DNA from: Pseudomonas sp. FEN
GTDB taxonomy: Bacteria; Pseudomonadota; Gammaproteobacteria; Pseudomonadales; Pseudomonadaceae
Direction of reading: 5' to 3'
NCBI RefSeq assembly: GCF_904067045.1
Contig: NZ_CAJFDC010000012.1
Span: 383,501 to 447,500, forward strand
DNA length: 64,000 nucleotides
Within the stretch, counting starts at the first letter, position 1. Each line of letters opens with the position of its first letter. The translations under genes were made by a program, and so were the position numbers. Shown piece by piece: positions 37,641-46,450 of the stretch. Under the pieces are notes generated by a model. That model saw only the letters and a list, made by a program, of their open reading frames with translations. It searched no databases and was not told where the DNA came from.

Positions 37641-37820
37641 TTTTGTGGCGATCTCACGATCAGACGAAGTTCAACAGGCCGCCGAAGCAAGAGCGACCTC
37701 GACAGCAACAACGCACGACGCCCACGCCACATATCCACGATTGATAGGCCCCGCAAGTGGCAGACAGGTCCTTCCTGCGGCATGATGGAGGAATTTGTAC
37801 GGCAGCCCAAAGGACGCCCA

Positions 37821-38576
37821 ATGAATCTGCCTCCCCGCCAGAAGCAAATCCTCGAACTGGTCCGCGAACGCGGCTATGTCAGCATCGAGGAAATGGCCCA
37901 GCTTTTTGTCGTGACCCCGCAAACCATCCGCCGCGATATCAACCAGTTGGCGGACTCCAATCTGCTACGTCGCTACCACGGTGGCGCGGCCTACGACTCC
38001 AGCGTGGAAAACACCGCCTACGCCATGCGTGCCGACCAGATGCGCGATGAAAAGCAGCGTATCGCCGAGGCTATCGCCGCCCATATCCCCGATCACGCCT
38101 CGCTGTTCATCAATATCGGCACCACCACCGAATCCATTGCCCGGGCGCTGCTCAATCACAACCACCTGAAGATCATCACCAACAACCTGCATGTCGCCTC
38201 GATCCTCAGCGCCAAGGACGACTTTGAAGTCCTCCTCGCCGGCGGCAACGTGCGCCGCGACGGTGGCGTGGTGGGCCAGGCCAGCGTCGACTTCATCAAC
38301 CAGTTCAAGGTCGACTTCGCCCTGGTGGGCATCAGCGGCATCGATGAGGACGGCAGCCTGCTGGATTTCGACTACCAGGAAGTGCGGGTTTCCCAGGCAA
38401 TCATCGCCAATGCCCGACAGGTCATATTGGCGGCGGACTCCAGCAAATTCGGACGCAACGCCATGGTGCGCCTGGGGCCGATCACCCTGATCGATTGCCT
38501 GGTGACCGACCAGGCCCCCGTGCCGGCGCTGGCCCAGCTATTGCACCAACACAAGATTCGCCTGGAAGTCGTCTGA
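37821..38576 (+). CDS. glpR: Glycerol-3-phosphate regulon repressor GlpR (DeoR family)
   Basis: A 251-residue repressor, the same length as P. aeruginosa GlpR. The N-terminal DeoR winged helix reads [20 protein letters not shown] with RRYHGGAA behind it. The C-terminal sugar-phosphate sensing domain contains [14 protein letters not shown] and [11 protein letters not shown]. Glycerol-3-phosphate releases it from operators before glpF and glpD. The start at 37821 ([16 protein letters not shown] upstream) is preferred to an in-frame ATG at 37782. Confidence 0.95.
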   Translation: MNLPPRQKQILELVRERGYVSIEEMAQLFVVTPQTIRRDINQLADSNLLRRYHGGAAYDSSVENTAYAMRADQMRDEKQRIAEAIAAHIPDHASLFINIGTTTESIARALLNHNHLKIITNNLHVASILSAKDDFEVLLAGGNVRRDGGVVGQASVDFINQFKVDFALVGISGIDEDGSLLDFDYQEVRVSQAIIANARQVILAADSSKFGRNAMVRLGPITLIDCLVTDQAPVPALAQLLHQHKIRLEVV

Positions 38577-38592
38577 GGCTCAGGCCTGCCCC

Positions 38593-38789
38593 CTGTGGCG
38601 AGCGGGCTTGCCCTAAGGCCAGTCAGTCAAGGGGGGTGGGATATTGAGATCGTCATTAACTTGTGGGAGCGGTGCTTGCCCGCGAAGCTTTTAGCGGCCT
38701 CAAGGACCTCTTCGCGAGCAAGCTCTGCTCCCACAGGGACGGTGTTCGACCTTGACTGACTGGCCTTAGGGCAAGCCCGCTCGCCACAG
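38593..38789. repeat. Nested REP: perfect 39-bp inverted repeat around an inner REP pair
   Basis: 38593-38631 is an exact inverted copy of 38751-38789. Each arm joins a GTGGCGAGCGGGCTTGCCC REP half to a 20-base tail, CTAAGGCCAGTCAGTCAAG. Between them sits an independent REP of the GTGGGAGCGGTGCTTGCCCG class (38661-38738), itself an inverted pair. The exact tail identity implies recent duplication or gene conversion. Confidence 0.92.
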
Positions 38790-38811
38790 CGCCTACGCGG
38801 CTATCGCCCTA

Positions 38812-38936
38812 CAATGTTCGATAATTTTCCTTTCCAGCCATCCTGATGGATTTTTTCAATCAGGACTCACTGGTCGTGGGCCTGTTTATCCGCTACTATT
38901 TTCGAAAGCGAACATTAATGTTCGAATTCAAATATA
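38812..38936. promoter_or_regulatory. GlpR operators upstream of glpD
   Basis: Several sites match the GlpR operator pattern. ATGTTCGATAATTTTCC begins at 38813. TATTTTCGAAAGCGAACATT (38897-38916) is a near-complete operator, and TAATGTTCGAATTCAAAT follows directly. The centre forms a perfect CGAACATT/AATGTTCG palindrome. They end about 25 bp before the glpD start, an ideal place for repression. Confidence 0.75.
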
Positions 38937-38960
38937 GAGAAGACCCTGCGAGGCCCACCG

Positions 38961-40499
38961 ATGAACCCCAACACCTTGCCTGCCCCACCCCTTGCCGAGA
39001 TCTATGACATCGCCGTGATCGGCGGTGGTATCAATGGTGTCGGGATTGCCGCGGACGCAGCCGGTCGCGGTCTCTCGGTTTTCCTTTGCGAAAAGGACGA
39101 CCTGGCCAGCCACACCTCCTCGGCCAGTAGCAAACTGATCCACGGTGGCCTGCGCTACCTGGAGCACTACGAATTCCGTCTGGTCCGCGAAGCCCTGGCC
39201 GAGCGCGAAGTACTGCTCGCCAAGGCCCCGCATATTGTCAAGCCGATGCGCTTCGTCCTCCCCCACCGTCCGCACCTGCGTCCGGCCTGGATGATTCGCG
39301 CCGGCCTGTTCCTCTATGACCACCTGGGTAAACGCGAAAAGCTCGCCGCTTCGAAAAGCCTGAAGTTCGGCGCCGACAGCCCGCTCAAGGCCGAAATCAC
39401 CAAAGGTTTCGAATACTCCGATTGCTGGGTCGACGACGCTCGCCTGGTGGTGCTCAATGCCATGGCGGCGCGGGAGAACGGCGCCCATGTGCACACCCGT
39501 ACCCGCTGCGTCAGCGCCCGCCGCGACAAAGGCCTGTGGCACCTGGAAATGGAGCGCGGCAACGGCGCGCGGTTCTCGATCCAGGCCAAGGCCCTGGTCA
39601 ACGCGGCCGGCCCCTGGGTCGCCAAGTTCATCAAGGATGACCTCAAGCTGGAATCGCCCTACGGCATCCGCCTGATCCAGGGCAGTCACCTGATCGTCCC
39701 CAGGCTGTATGAAGGTGAACACGCGCACATCCTGCAGAACGAGGACCAACGCATCGTCTTCACCATTCCATACCTGAACCGTTTCACCCTGATCGGCACC
39801 ACCGACCGCGAATACCAAGGCGACCCGGCCAAGGTCAGCATCACCGAAGCGGAAACCGACTACCTGCTCAAGGTGGTCAACGCGCACTTCAAGAAGCAGC
39901 TCGCCCGCGGCGATATCGTGCACAGCTATTCCGGCGTTCGTCCGCTGTGCAACGACGAGTCCGACAACCCTTCGGCCGTGACACGTGACTACACCCTGGC
40001 GCTGTCCGACAGCCATGGCGAAGCGCCGCTGCTATCGGTGTTCGGCGGCAAGCTGACGACCTATCGCAAGCTCGCCGAGTCGGCGCTGACCCAGTTGGCG
40101 CCGTTCTTCAAGGACCTGAAGCCGAGCTGGACCGCGAACGCGCCCCTGCCCGGTGGCGAAGGCATGACCACGCCACAGGCCTTGAGCCACGAGATCCGCA
40201 CCCGCTTCGACTGGATTCCGAGCGAGATTGCCCGGCGCTGGGCCACCAGCTATGGCAGCCGCACCTGGCGCCTGCTGGAGGGTGTGCAGGATCTGAGCGA
40301 CCTGGGCGAACACCTGGGCGGCGGCCTCTATACCCGCGAGGTGGATTACCTGTGCAGCGAGGAGTGGGCCTGCGCGGCCGTGGATATCCTGTGGCGGCGC
40401 AGCAAGCTGGGCCTGTTCACCACGGCGGCCGAGCAGCAACAGTTGCAGCGCTACCTGGACAAGGTCGAACAGCACCGAGGCAAGATCGAAGCGGCCTGA
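38961..40499 (+). CDS. glpD: Aerobic glycerol-3-phosphate dehydrogenase
   Basis: A 512-residue membrane-associated flavoprotein that oxidises glycerol-3-phosphate to dihydroxyacetone phosphate and feeds electrons to ubiquinone. The FAD dinucleotide fold is DIAVIGGGINGVGIAADAAG near residue 20, and the GlpD signatures SSKLIHGGLRYLEHYEF and SGVRPL are present. The full DAO plus C-terminal helical domain length is normal. GlpR operators precede it. In P. aeruginosa glpM follows directly; here a REP cluster and the aat-aau genes come between. Confidence 0.96.
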   Translation: MNPNTLPAPPLAEIYDIAVIGGGINGVGIAADAAGRGLSVFLCEKDDLASHTSSASSKLIHGGLRYLEHYEFRLVREALAEREVLLAKAPHIVKPMRFVLPHRPHLRPAWMIRAGLFLYDHLGKREKLAASKSLKFGADSPLKAEITKGFEYSDCWVDDARLVVLNAMAARENGAHVHTRTRCVSARRDKGLWHLEMERGNGARFSIQAKALVNAAGPWVAKFIKDDLKLESPYGIRLIQGSHLIVPRLYEGEHAHILQNEDQRIVFTIPYLNRFTLIGTTDREYQGDPAKVSITEAETDYLLKVVNAHFKKQLARGDIVHSYSGVRPLCNDESDNPSAVTRDYTLALSDSHGEAPLLSVFGGKLTTYRKLAESALTQLAPFFKDLKPSWTANAPLPGGEGMTTPQALSHEIRTRFDWIPSEIARRWATSYGSRTWRLLEGVQDLSDLGEHLGGGLYTREVDYLCSEEWACAAVDILWRRSKLGLFTTAAEQQQLQRYLDKVEQHRGKIEAA

Positions 40500-40509
40500 T
40501 TCAGGCCCT

Positions 40510-40571
40510 TCCTGATACCGGAGAGTTGAAGCCGAACGCGTCCTGATACAGGAGAGTTGAAGCCGAACGCG
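40510..40571 (+). repeat. 31-bp tandem duplication after glpD
   Basis: TCCTGATAC(C/A)GGAGAGTTGAAGCC... occurs twice head to tail with a single base difference, starting at 40510 and 40541. The second copy runs into a REP element that begins with the same TCCTG, suggesting slippage at the REP boundary. Confidence 0.88.
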
Positions 40572-40708
40572 TCCTGTGGCGAGCGGGCTTGCCCGCGCTC
40601 GACTGCGCAGCAGTCGCAAAACCGATCATCTCGGTCTACCTGATGCACCGATTTCAACGGTTTTAGGGGCGCTTCGCACCCCAGCGCGGGCAAGCCCGCT
40701 CGCCACAA
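40572..40708. repeat. REP pair, GTGGCGAGCGGGC class
   Basis: CTGTGGCGAGCGGGCTTGCC and its inverted partner GCGGGCAAGCCCGCTCGCCA flank about 95 bp that include ACTGCGCAGCAGT. The internal sequence is related to the pairs at 11394 and 12991. Confidence 0.88.
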
Positions 40709-40803
40709 ATTTCCGTCAGGCTTGAGATCGCGCTGATCCTGGAAAAGCCCCCTCACGATCATAGAAAGCCTCAAATACAAGCTCCGTCCTACAGCCCCTC
40801 CCA

Positions 40804-40848
40804 TTCGGTTTTCCGAACAGCCCTTCGCCAGCCATTCGGCGAACCGGA
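40804..40848. promoter_or_regulatory. Two AauR-type enhancer palindromes
   Basis: TTCGG-TTTT-CCGAA (40804-40817) is a perfect match, and TTCGG-CGAA-CCGGA (40835-40848) a one-mismatch match, to TTCGG-N4-CCGAA, the motif I recall for AauR in P. putida. They are 31 bp apart (three helical turns) and 77-120 bp upstream of the sigma-54 promoter, the right place for an NtrC-type activator. Confidence 0.82.
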
Positions 40849-40924
40849 CGCCAAACGCTCTACAATCTCTCGAAATAAAAATAATTCCCTTTAAAATCAA
40901 CAGCTAAAACCAAACCCCCGAGCC

Positions 40925-40940
40925 TGGCACGAGTCGTGCT
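40925..40940 (+). promoter_or_regulatory. Sigma-54 promoter of the aat operon
   Basis: TGGCACGAGTCGTGCT has the invariant GG (-24) and GC (-12) exactly ten bases apart and the full TGGCACG upstream core. Transcription should begin about a dozen bases downstream, leaving a ~100-base leader before aatJ. Confidence 0.85.
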
Positions 40941-41053
40941 CTAGACTCTGTAACGAATGCTCAAGCCGTCCCTTGGGCCCTATGAGCGGTTCGAAGTACC
41001 CGAGAGTCGGCTGACCGGCTCCATAAGAAAAACAATCTCGAGGAAATCATCTG

Positions 41054-41968
41054 ATGCGCATCGTTCCCCAGCTTCTGGGCGCAGCTATCGCTGTTGCTCT
41101 GATCAGTACTCCAGTTTTCGCCGCTGAACTGACCGGCACCCTGAAGAAGATCAAAGACTCCGGTACCATCACCCTCGGGCATCGCGACAGCTCCATCCCC
41201 TTCTCCTACATCGCGGATGCCTCCGGCAAGCCAGTGGGCTACGCCCACGACATCCAACTGGCCATCGTCGACGGCATCAAGAAAGATCTCGGCCTGCCGG
41301 AACTCAAGGTCAAGTACAACCTGGTGACTTCCCAGACCCGCATCCCGCTGGTGCAGAACGGCACCGTCGACGTCGAGTGCGGCTCCACCACCAACAACGC
41401 CGAACGCGCCCAACAAGTGGACTTCTCGGTCGGCATCTTCGAAATCGGTACGCGCCTGCTGTCGAAGAAGGACTCCCCCTACAAGGACTTCGCAGACCTC
41501 AAGGGCAAGAACGTCGTGACCACCGCCGGCACCACGTCCGAACGCATCCTCAAGTCGATGAACGCCGACAAGCAGATGGGCATGAACGTGATCTCCGCCA
41601 AGGACCATGGCGAGGCCTTCAACATGCTCGAAAGCGGCCGCGCCGTGGCCTTCATGATGGACGACGCGCTGCTCGCCGGGGAAATGGCCAAGGCCAAGAA
41701 GCCCGACGACTGGGCGGTGACCGGTACGGCGCAATCCTACGAAATCTATGGCTGCATGGTCCGCAAGGACGACCCGGCGTTCAAGAAAGCCGTGGATGAC
41801 GCCATCGTCGGGCTCTACAAATCCCACGAGATCGACAAGATCTACGCCAAGTGGTTCACCCAGCCGATTCCGCCAAAGGGCCTGAACCTGAACTTCCCGA
41901 TGAGTGACGAGCTCAAGGCGCTGCTGGCCAATCCGAACGACAAGCCGGCGCCGGAAAAAAAGCTCTGA
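41054..41968 (+). CDS. aatJ: Glutamate/aspartate ABC transporter binding protein
   Basis: A 304-residue periplasmic receptor for acidic amino acids, GltI/AatJ type. A signal peptide (AAIAVALISTPVFA) precedes GTLKKIKDSGTITLGHRDSS, the Arg/Ser-rich ligand block SQTRIPLVQNGTVDVECGST, and KWFTQPIPPKGLNLNFPMS near the end, all hallmarks of the family. It is the first gene of aatJQMP. The sigma-54 promoter and AauR sites upstream indicate induction by glutamate or aspartate through AauSR. A stable hairpin separates it from the permease genes. Confidence 0.95.
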   Translation: MRIVPQLLGAAIAVALISTPVFAAELTGTLKKIKDSGTITLGHRDSSIPFSYIADASGKPVGYAHDIQLAIVDGIKKDLGLPELKVKYNLVTSQTRIPLVQNGTVDVECGSTTNNAERAQQVDFSVGIFEIGTRLLSKKDSPYKDFADLKGKNVVTTAGTTSERILKSMNADKQMGMNVISAKDHGEAFNMLESGRAVAFMMDDALLAGEMAKAKKPDDWAVTGTAQSYEIYGCMVRKDDPAFKKAVDDAIVGLYKSHEIDKIYAKWFTQPIPPKGLNLNFPMSDELKALLANPNDKPAPEKKL

Positions 41969-41980
41969 CTCACCGCTGAC

Positions 41981-42018
41981 CCGGCTCCCGCTGGCGCGAA
42001 CGCGGCCTCGGGAGCCGG
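41981..42018 (+). other. Stem-loop between aatJ and aatQ
   Basis: CCGGCTCCC pairs with GGGAGCCGG across a 20-base loop, 12 bases after the aatJ stop. No T run follows. It probably protects the aatJ message or weakens read-through, giving more receptor than permease. Confidence 0.6.
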
Positions 42019-42167
42019 TTGACATCTGCTGTACTGGCTTCTTCTATTGAGATGGGAAAGACACTCGGACCGCGAGCGGTGCGCGTGTGCCTGACTGACC
42101 CTGTCAGGCGGGGCGGAGTCCCGGGAAGCACGTGCGTGACCATTGATTGATCCAAGGGGAGACCCGA

Positions 42168-42914
42168 ATGAATTACAACTGGGACTGGGGCGTGTTCTTC
42201 AAGTCCACCGGCGTGGGCAGCGAGACCTATCTCGACTGGTACATCTCCGGGCTGGGCTGGACCATCGCCATCGCCGTCGTGGCCTGGATCGTTGCGCTGC
42301 TCCTCGGCTCGCTGCTGGGCGTGATGCGCACCGTACCGAACCGCGTGGTCGCGGGCATCGCCACCGTTTACGTGGAAGTCTTTCGCAACGTGCCGCTGCT
42401 GGTGCAACTGTTCGTCTGGTACTTCCTGATACCCGACCTGCTGCCGCAAAACCTGCAAGACTGGTACAAGCAGGACCTGCACCCGACCACCTCGGCCTAC
42501 CTGAGCGTCGTGGTCTGCCTGGGCCTGTTCACCGCCGCCCGGGTCTGCGAACAGGTGCGCACCGGGATCCAGGCGCTGCCCCGCGGCCAGGAATCCGCGG
42601 CCCGCGCCATGGGCTTCAAGCTGCCGCAGATCTACTGGAACGTGCTGCTGCCGCAAGCCTACCGGATCATCATTCCGCCGCTCACCTCGGAATTCCTCAA
42701 CGTCTTCAAGAACTCCTCGGTGGCCTCGCTGATCGGCCTGATGGAACTGCTCGCGCAGACCAAGCAGACCGCCGAGTTCTCCGCCAACCTGTTCGAAGCC
42801 TTCACCCTGGCGACACTGATCTACTTCACCCTGAACATGAGCCTGATGCTGCTGATGCGCCTGGTGGAGAAGAAAGTCGCGGTGCCCGGCCTGATCTCCG
42901 TGGGGGGTAAATAA
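42168..42914 (+). CDS. aatQ: Glutamate/aspartate ABC transporter permease
   Basis: A 248-residue HisMQ-family permease of the GltJ type. The characteristic N terminus MNYNWDWGVFFKSTGVG is present. The coupling loop is QESAARAMGFKLPQIYWNVL, followed by VFKNSSVASLIGLMEL. About five membrane helices. AGGGGAG lies a few bases before the ATG at 42168; an upstream in-frame ATG at 42147 is less likely. The stop and the aatM start overlap by one base (TAATG). Confidence 0.94.
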   Translation: MNYNWDWGVFFKSTGVGSETYLDWYISGLGWTIAIAVVAWIVALLLGSLLGVMRTVPNRVVAGIATVYVEVFRNVPLLVQLFVWYFLIPDLLPQNLQDWYKQDLHPTTSAYLSVVVCLGLFTAARVCEQVRTGIQALPRGQESAARAMGFKLPQIYWNVLLPQAYRIIIPPLTSEFLNVFKNSSVASLIGLMELLAQTKQTAEFSANLFEAFTLATLIYFTLNMSLMLLMRLVEKKVAVPGLISVGGK

Positions 42915-43585
42915 TGGACTTCGATTTCAGTGGCATCGTCCCGGCCATTCCAGGCCTGTGGAACGGCATGCTGATGACCCTGCAACTGATGGTGCTGGGC
43001 GTCATTGGCGGCCTGATCATCGGCACGCTCCTGGCCTTGATGCGCTTGTCTTCGAACAAGCTGCTGTCCAATATCGCCGGCGCCTACGTCAATTACTTCC
43101 GCTCGATCCCGCTGCTGCTGGTGATCACCTGGTTCTACCTGGCGGTACCGTTCGTCCTGCGCTGGATTACCGGCGAAGACACGCCGATCGGTGCGTTCGC
43201 CTCCTGCATCGTGGCCTTCATGATGTTCGAAGCGGCGTACTTCTGCGAAATCGTCCGCGCGGGCGTGCAGTCGATCCCCAAGGGCCAGATGGGGGCCGCC
43301 CAGGCCCTGGGCATGAGCTATGGCCAGACCATGCGCCTGATCATCCTGCCCCAGGCATTCCGCAAGATGACCCCGCTGCTGTTGCAGCAGAGCATCATCC
43401 TGTTCCAGGACACTTCGCTGGTCTACACCGTGGGCCTGGTGGACTTCCTCAACGCCTCGCGCTCCAGCGGCGACATCATCGGCCGCTCCAATGAATTCCT
43501 GATCTTCGCGGGTCTGGTCTACTTCACAATCAGCTTTGCCGCCTCGCTGCTGGTCAAGCGTCTGCAAAAAAGGTTTGCCGTATGA
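42914..43585 (+). CDS. aatM: Glutamate/aspartate ABC transporter permease
   Basis: A 223-residue GltK-type partner of Aat[20 protein letters not shown] is the family N terminus, and the EAA loop reads [18 protein letters not shown]. The helix count and the [15 protein letters not shown] block fit. It starts within the aatQ stop and overlaps the ATPase gene by four bases (ATGA), so AatQ, AatM and AatP are made in step. Confidence 0.94.
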   Translation: MDFDFSGIVPAIPGLWNGMLMTLQLMVLGVIGGLIIGTLLALMRLSSNKLLSNIAGAYVNYFRSIPLLLVITWFYLAVPFVLRWITGEDTPIGAFASCIVAFMMFEAAYFCEIVRAGVQSIPKGQMGAAQALGMSYGQTMRLIILPQAFRKMTPLLLQQSIILFQDTSLVYTVGLVDFLNASRSSGDIIGRSNEFLIFAGLVYFTISFAASLLVKRLQKRFAV

Positions 43586-44316
43586 TCTCTATCAAGAACA
43601 TCAACAAGTGGTATGGCGACTTCCAGGTGCTGACCGATTGCAGCACCGAGGTCAGCAAGGGCGAAGTGGTGGTGGTCTGCGGCCCCTCGGGCTCGGGCAA
43701 GTCGACCCTGATCAAATGCGTGAACGCCCTGGAACCCTTCCAGAAAGGCGACATCGTGGTCGACGGCACCTCCATCGCCGACCCGAAGACCAACCTGCCG
43801 AAACTGCGTTCGCGGGTGGGCATGGTGTTCCAGCATTTCGAGCTGTTCCCGCACCTGACCATTACCGAAAACCTGACCATCGCGCAGATCAAGGTCCTCG
43901 GCCGCAGCAAGGAAGAAGCGACCAAGAAAGGCCTGCAACTGCTCGATCGCGTCGGTCTGTCGGCTCATGCCCACAAGCACCCGGGGCAACTTTCCGGCGG
44001 CCAGCAACAGCGCGTGGCGATTGCCCGGGCCCTGGCGATGGACCCGGTGGTGATGCTGTTCGACGAACCGACCTCCGCCCTCGACCCGGAAATGGTCAAT
44101 GAAGTGCTCGACGTGATGGTACAGCTGGCCCAGGAAGGCATGACCATGATGTGCGTGACCCACGAAATGGGCTTTGCGCGCAAGGTCGCCAGCCGCGTGA
44201 TCTTCATGGACCAGGGCAAGATCATCGAGGACTGCAACAAGGACGAGTTCTTCGGCGACATCAGTGCCCGTTCGGAACGTGCGCAGCAGTTCCTCGACAA
44301 GATCCTGCAGCACTGA
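43582..44316 (+). CDS. aatP: Glutamate/aspartate ABC transporter ATP-binding protein
   Basis: A 244-residue GltL-type ATPase. Walker A is [10 protein letters not shown] loop [10 protein letters not shown], signature LSGGQQQR, Walker [13 protein letters not shown] and switch His in VTHEMGFA, all intact. It energises uptake of glutamate and aspartate through AatQM. A REP element follows before the sensor kinase gene. Confidence 0.95.
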   Translation: MISIKNINKWYGDFQVLTDCSTEVSKGEVVVVCGPSGSGKSTLIKCVNALEPFQKGDIVVDGTSIADPKTNLPKLRSRVGMVFQHFELFPHLTITENLTIAQIKVLGRSKEEATKKGLQLLDRVGLSAHAHKHPGQLSGGQQQRVAIARALAMDPVVMLFDEPTSALDPEMVNEVLDVMVQLAQEGMTMMCVTHEMGFARKVASRVIFMDQGKIIEDCNKDEFFGDISARSERAQQFLDKILQH

Positions 44317-44368
44317 AACGACACCGCTCCCATCGCAACGCCATAGAGGCATGGGAACGGACAACATT

Positions 44369-44467
44369 GTGGGAGCGGAGCTTGTATGGGAGCGGAGCTT
44401 GCCCGCGAAGCTTTTAGCGATCTCAAGGTCGCCTTCGCGGCCTCTCGGCAAGCTCCGCTCCCACACA
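44369..44467. repeat. REP element with internal duplication
   Basis: GTGGGAGCGGAGCTTG is repeated after two bases (TGGGAGCGGAGCTTGCCCGC), so the left arm is doubled, while the right arm GGCAAGCTCCGCTCCCACAC is single. The element lies between aatP and aauS. Confidence 0.85.
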
Positions 44468-44548
44468 AGCGCTGCCCCCACGGGTTATGCGTAAACCCCG
44501 ATCATTTTTCCACAAGAAATACGATCTGGTTGACCCAAGGCAAACGTG

Positions 44549-46450
44549 ATGAAATGCGACCCCAACCTCTATCGCGCGACGCCGCCCTCACTCGCCGTGA
44601 AACCCCGCCTGATCCGCCAACTGTTCGTGCCGCCGCTGATCGTCCTGCTGATGATCGGCCTGGGCTACGTCGGCTATCGCGTCAGCGAACACTATGGCAT
44701 CCGCACCCTCAGCGAAAACGGCGAACGCCAGCTGGAGCTGCACGCCCGGACCGTCGAAAGCGAGATCAGCAAGTACACCTACCTGCCCAGCCTACTGGAG
44801 CTTGAATCCAGTGTCTCGGCCCTGCTCAAGGAGCCAGACGCCGAACACCGACAAACCGTCAACGATTACCTCGAAGGCCTGAACCGCCGCAGTCGCAGCC
44901 GGGCCATCTATGTGCTGGACACCACCGGCCGGGTGTTGGCCACCAGTAACTGGCGCGACGCCGACAGCTACCTCGGCGAAGACCTGTCCTTTCGCGCCTA
45001 CTTCCAGGACGCCGTGCGCGGCCTGCCAGGACGTTTCTACGGCATCGGCAGCACCAGCGGCGAGCCTGGCTATTACCTGGCCCATGGCCTGGAAGAACAC
45101 GGCAAGATCATCGGCGTGGCGGTGATCAAGGTGCGCCTCGAAGCCCTTGAAGAACGCTGGCAACGGGCCCGCCTGGAAGCCTTCGTCAGTGACGAGAACG
45201 GCATCATCATCCTCTCCAGCGACCCGGCCCGGCGTCTCAAGTCCGTGCGCCCGCTGACCCCGGAGATCAAGGAGCGCCTGGCCCGCAGCCTGCAATATTA
45301 CTGGTGGCCGCTGAACGAGCTGCAACCCCTGGCCCGCGAACGCCTGGCCGAAGGCGTGGAAACCCTGACCTTCCCGGCCAATACGGAACTGGCCAAGGAC
45401 GGCGACAGCGTCAGTTACCTGGCCCAGACCCGACGCCTGAGCGACACCCCCTGGCACTTCACCCTGCTCACCCCCCTGCAGGACCTGCGCCGCGAGGCCG
45501 CCAACCAGGGCATCCTGGTGGCCGTGGCCTTCGCCCTGGTCGCCTTCCTGCTGATCGCCTGGAATGAACGGCGCAAGGTCATCGCCACCCGCCTGGCCGC
45601 CCGCGAAGCCTTGCAGGAAGCCAACAGCCAGTTGGAGCGCCGCATTGCCGAGCGCACCGCCGACCTGCGTGCCAGCAACGAGCGGCTCAAGGACCAGATC
45701 CGCGAACGGCGCCAGGCCGAGGAAACCCTGCGCCACGCCCAGGACGAACTGGTCCAGGCCGGCAAGCTGGCCGCCATCGGCCAGATGTCCACCAGCATCG
45801 CCCATGAACTCAACCAGCCACTGGCGGCGCTGCGGACCTTGTCCGGCAACACCGTGCGCTTTCTCGAGCGTGGCGAACTGGACACCGCCAGCACCAACCT
45901 GCGCACCATCAACGATCTGATCGACCGCATGGGCCGGATCACCGCCAGCCTGCGCGCTTTTGCCCGGCGCGGCGACGACAAGGGCGAGTCGAGCCTGGGC
46001 AAGGCCATCGACGCCGCCTTGCAGGTCCTCGGCAGTCGGGTCGAAACCCTGCACCTGGAAGTCCATCGCGACTTCGACGACGTGCAACTGGCCATCGACC
46101 AGACCCGCCTGGAGCAGATCCTGGTCAACCTGATCGGCAATGCCCTCGATGCCATGCAGTCCCAGCCCCTGCCCGAGCTATGGCTGGAGGGTGACTTCGT
46201 CGAGGGCAAATACCGCCTGCGGGTGCGCGACAACGGACACGGTATCGAACCGGCGGCGCGCAAGCACCTGTTCGAGCCCTTTTTCACCACCAAGCCGGGA
46301 GAACAGGGCCTGGGCCTGGGCCTGACCCTCTCCGCCAGCCTCGCGGCGGCGGCCAGCGGCCACTTAGGGGTCGAGCACCCCGGCAGTGGCGGCACCGCCT
46401 TCGTCCTCACTTTACCGCGGGTTCCCCCTGCCAAGGCCGAGCCGATATGA
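44549..46450 (+). CDS. aauS: Sensor histidine kinase AauS (DctB-like)
   Basis: A 633-residue membrane sensor. An N-terminal helix (LFVPPLIVLLMIGLGYVGY), a periplasmic double-PDC/Cache sensor of about 260 residues (YVLDTTGRVLATSNW; DENGIIILSSDP), a second helix (ILVAVAFALVAFLLIAW), a coiled coil, and the kinase core follow in order. The phospho-His lies in MSTSIAHELNQPLAAL, typical of DctB-type kinases. N, G1 and G2 boxes (NLIGNALDAM; DNGHGI; GLGLGLTLS) are intact. It senses acidic amino acids and phosphorylates AauR, with which it overlaps by four bases. ATG at 44549 follows AAGG. Confidence 0.93.
   Translation: MKCDPNLYRATPPSLAVKPRLIRQLFVPPLIVLLMIGLGYVGYRVSEHYGIRTLSENGERQLELHARTVESEISKYTYLPSLLELESSVSALLKEPDAEHRQTVNDYLEGLNRRSRSRAIYVLDTTGRVLATSNWRDADSYLGEDLSFRAYFQDAVRGLPGRFYGIGSTSGEPGYYLAHGLEEHGKIIGVAVIKVRLEALEERWQRARLEAFVSDENGIIILSSDPARRLKSVRPLTPEIKERLARSLQYYWWPLNELQPLARERLAEGVETLTFPANTELAKDGDSVSYLAQTRRLSDTPWHFTLLTPLQDLRREAANQGILVAVAFALVAFLLIAWNERRKVIATRLAAREALQEANSQLERRIAERTADLRASNERLKDQIRERRQAEETLRHAQDELVQAGKLAAIGQMSTSIAHELNQPLAALRTLSGNTVRFLERGELDTASTNLRTINDLIDRMGRITASLRAFARRGDDKGESSLGKAIDAALQVLGSRVETLHLEVHRDFDDVQLAIDQTRLEQILVNLIGNALDAMQSQPLPELWLEGDFVEGKYRLRVRDNGHGIEPAARKHLFEPFFTTKPGEQGLGLGLTLSASLAAAASGHLGVEHPGSGGTAFVLTLPRVPPAKAEPI

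Noticed and set aside
42143-42910. A 255-residue frame in a second plus-strand frame over aatQ
   Set aside because: Arg/Gly/Ala-rich product in an alternative frame of a clear permease gene.
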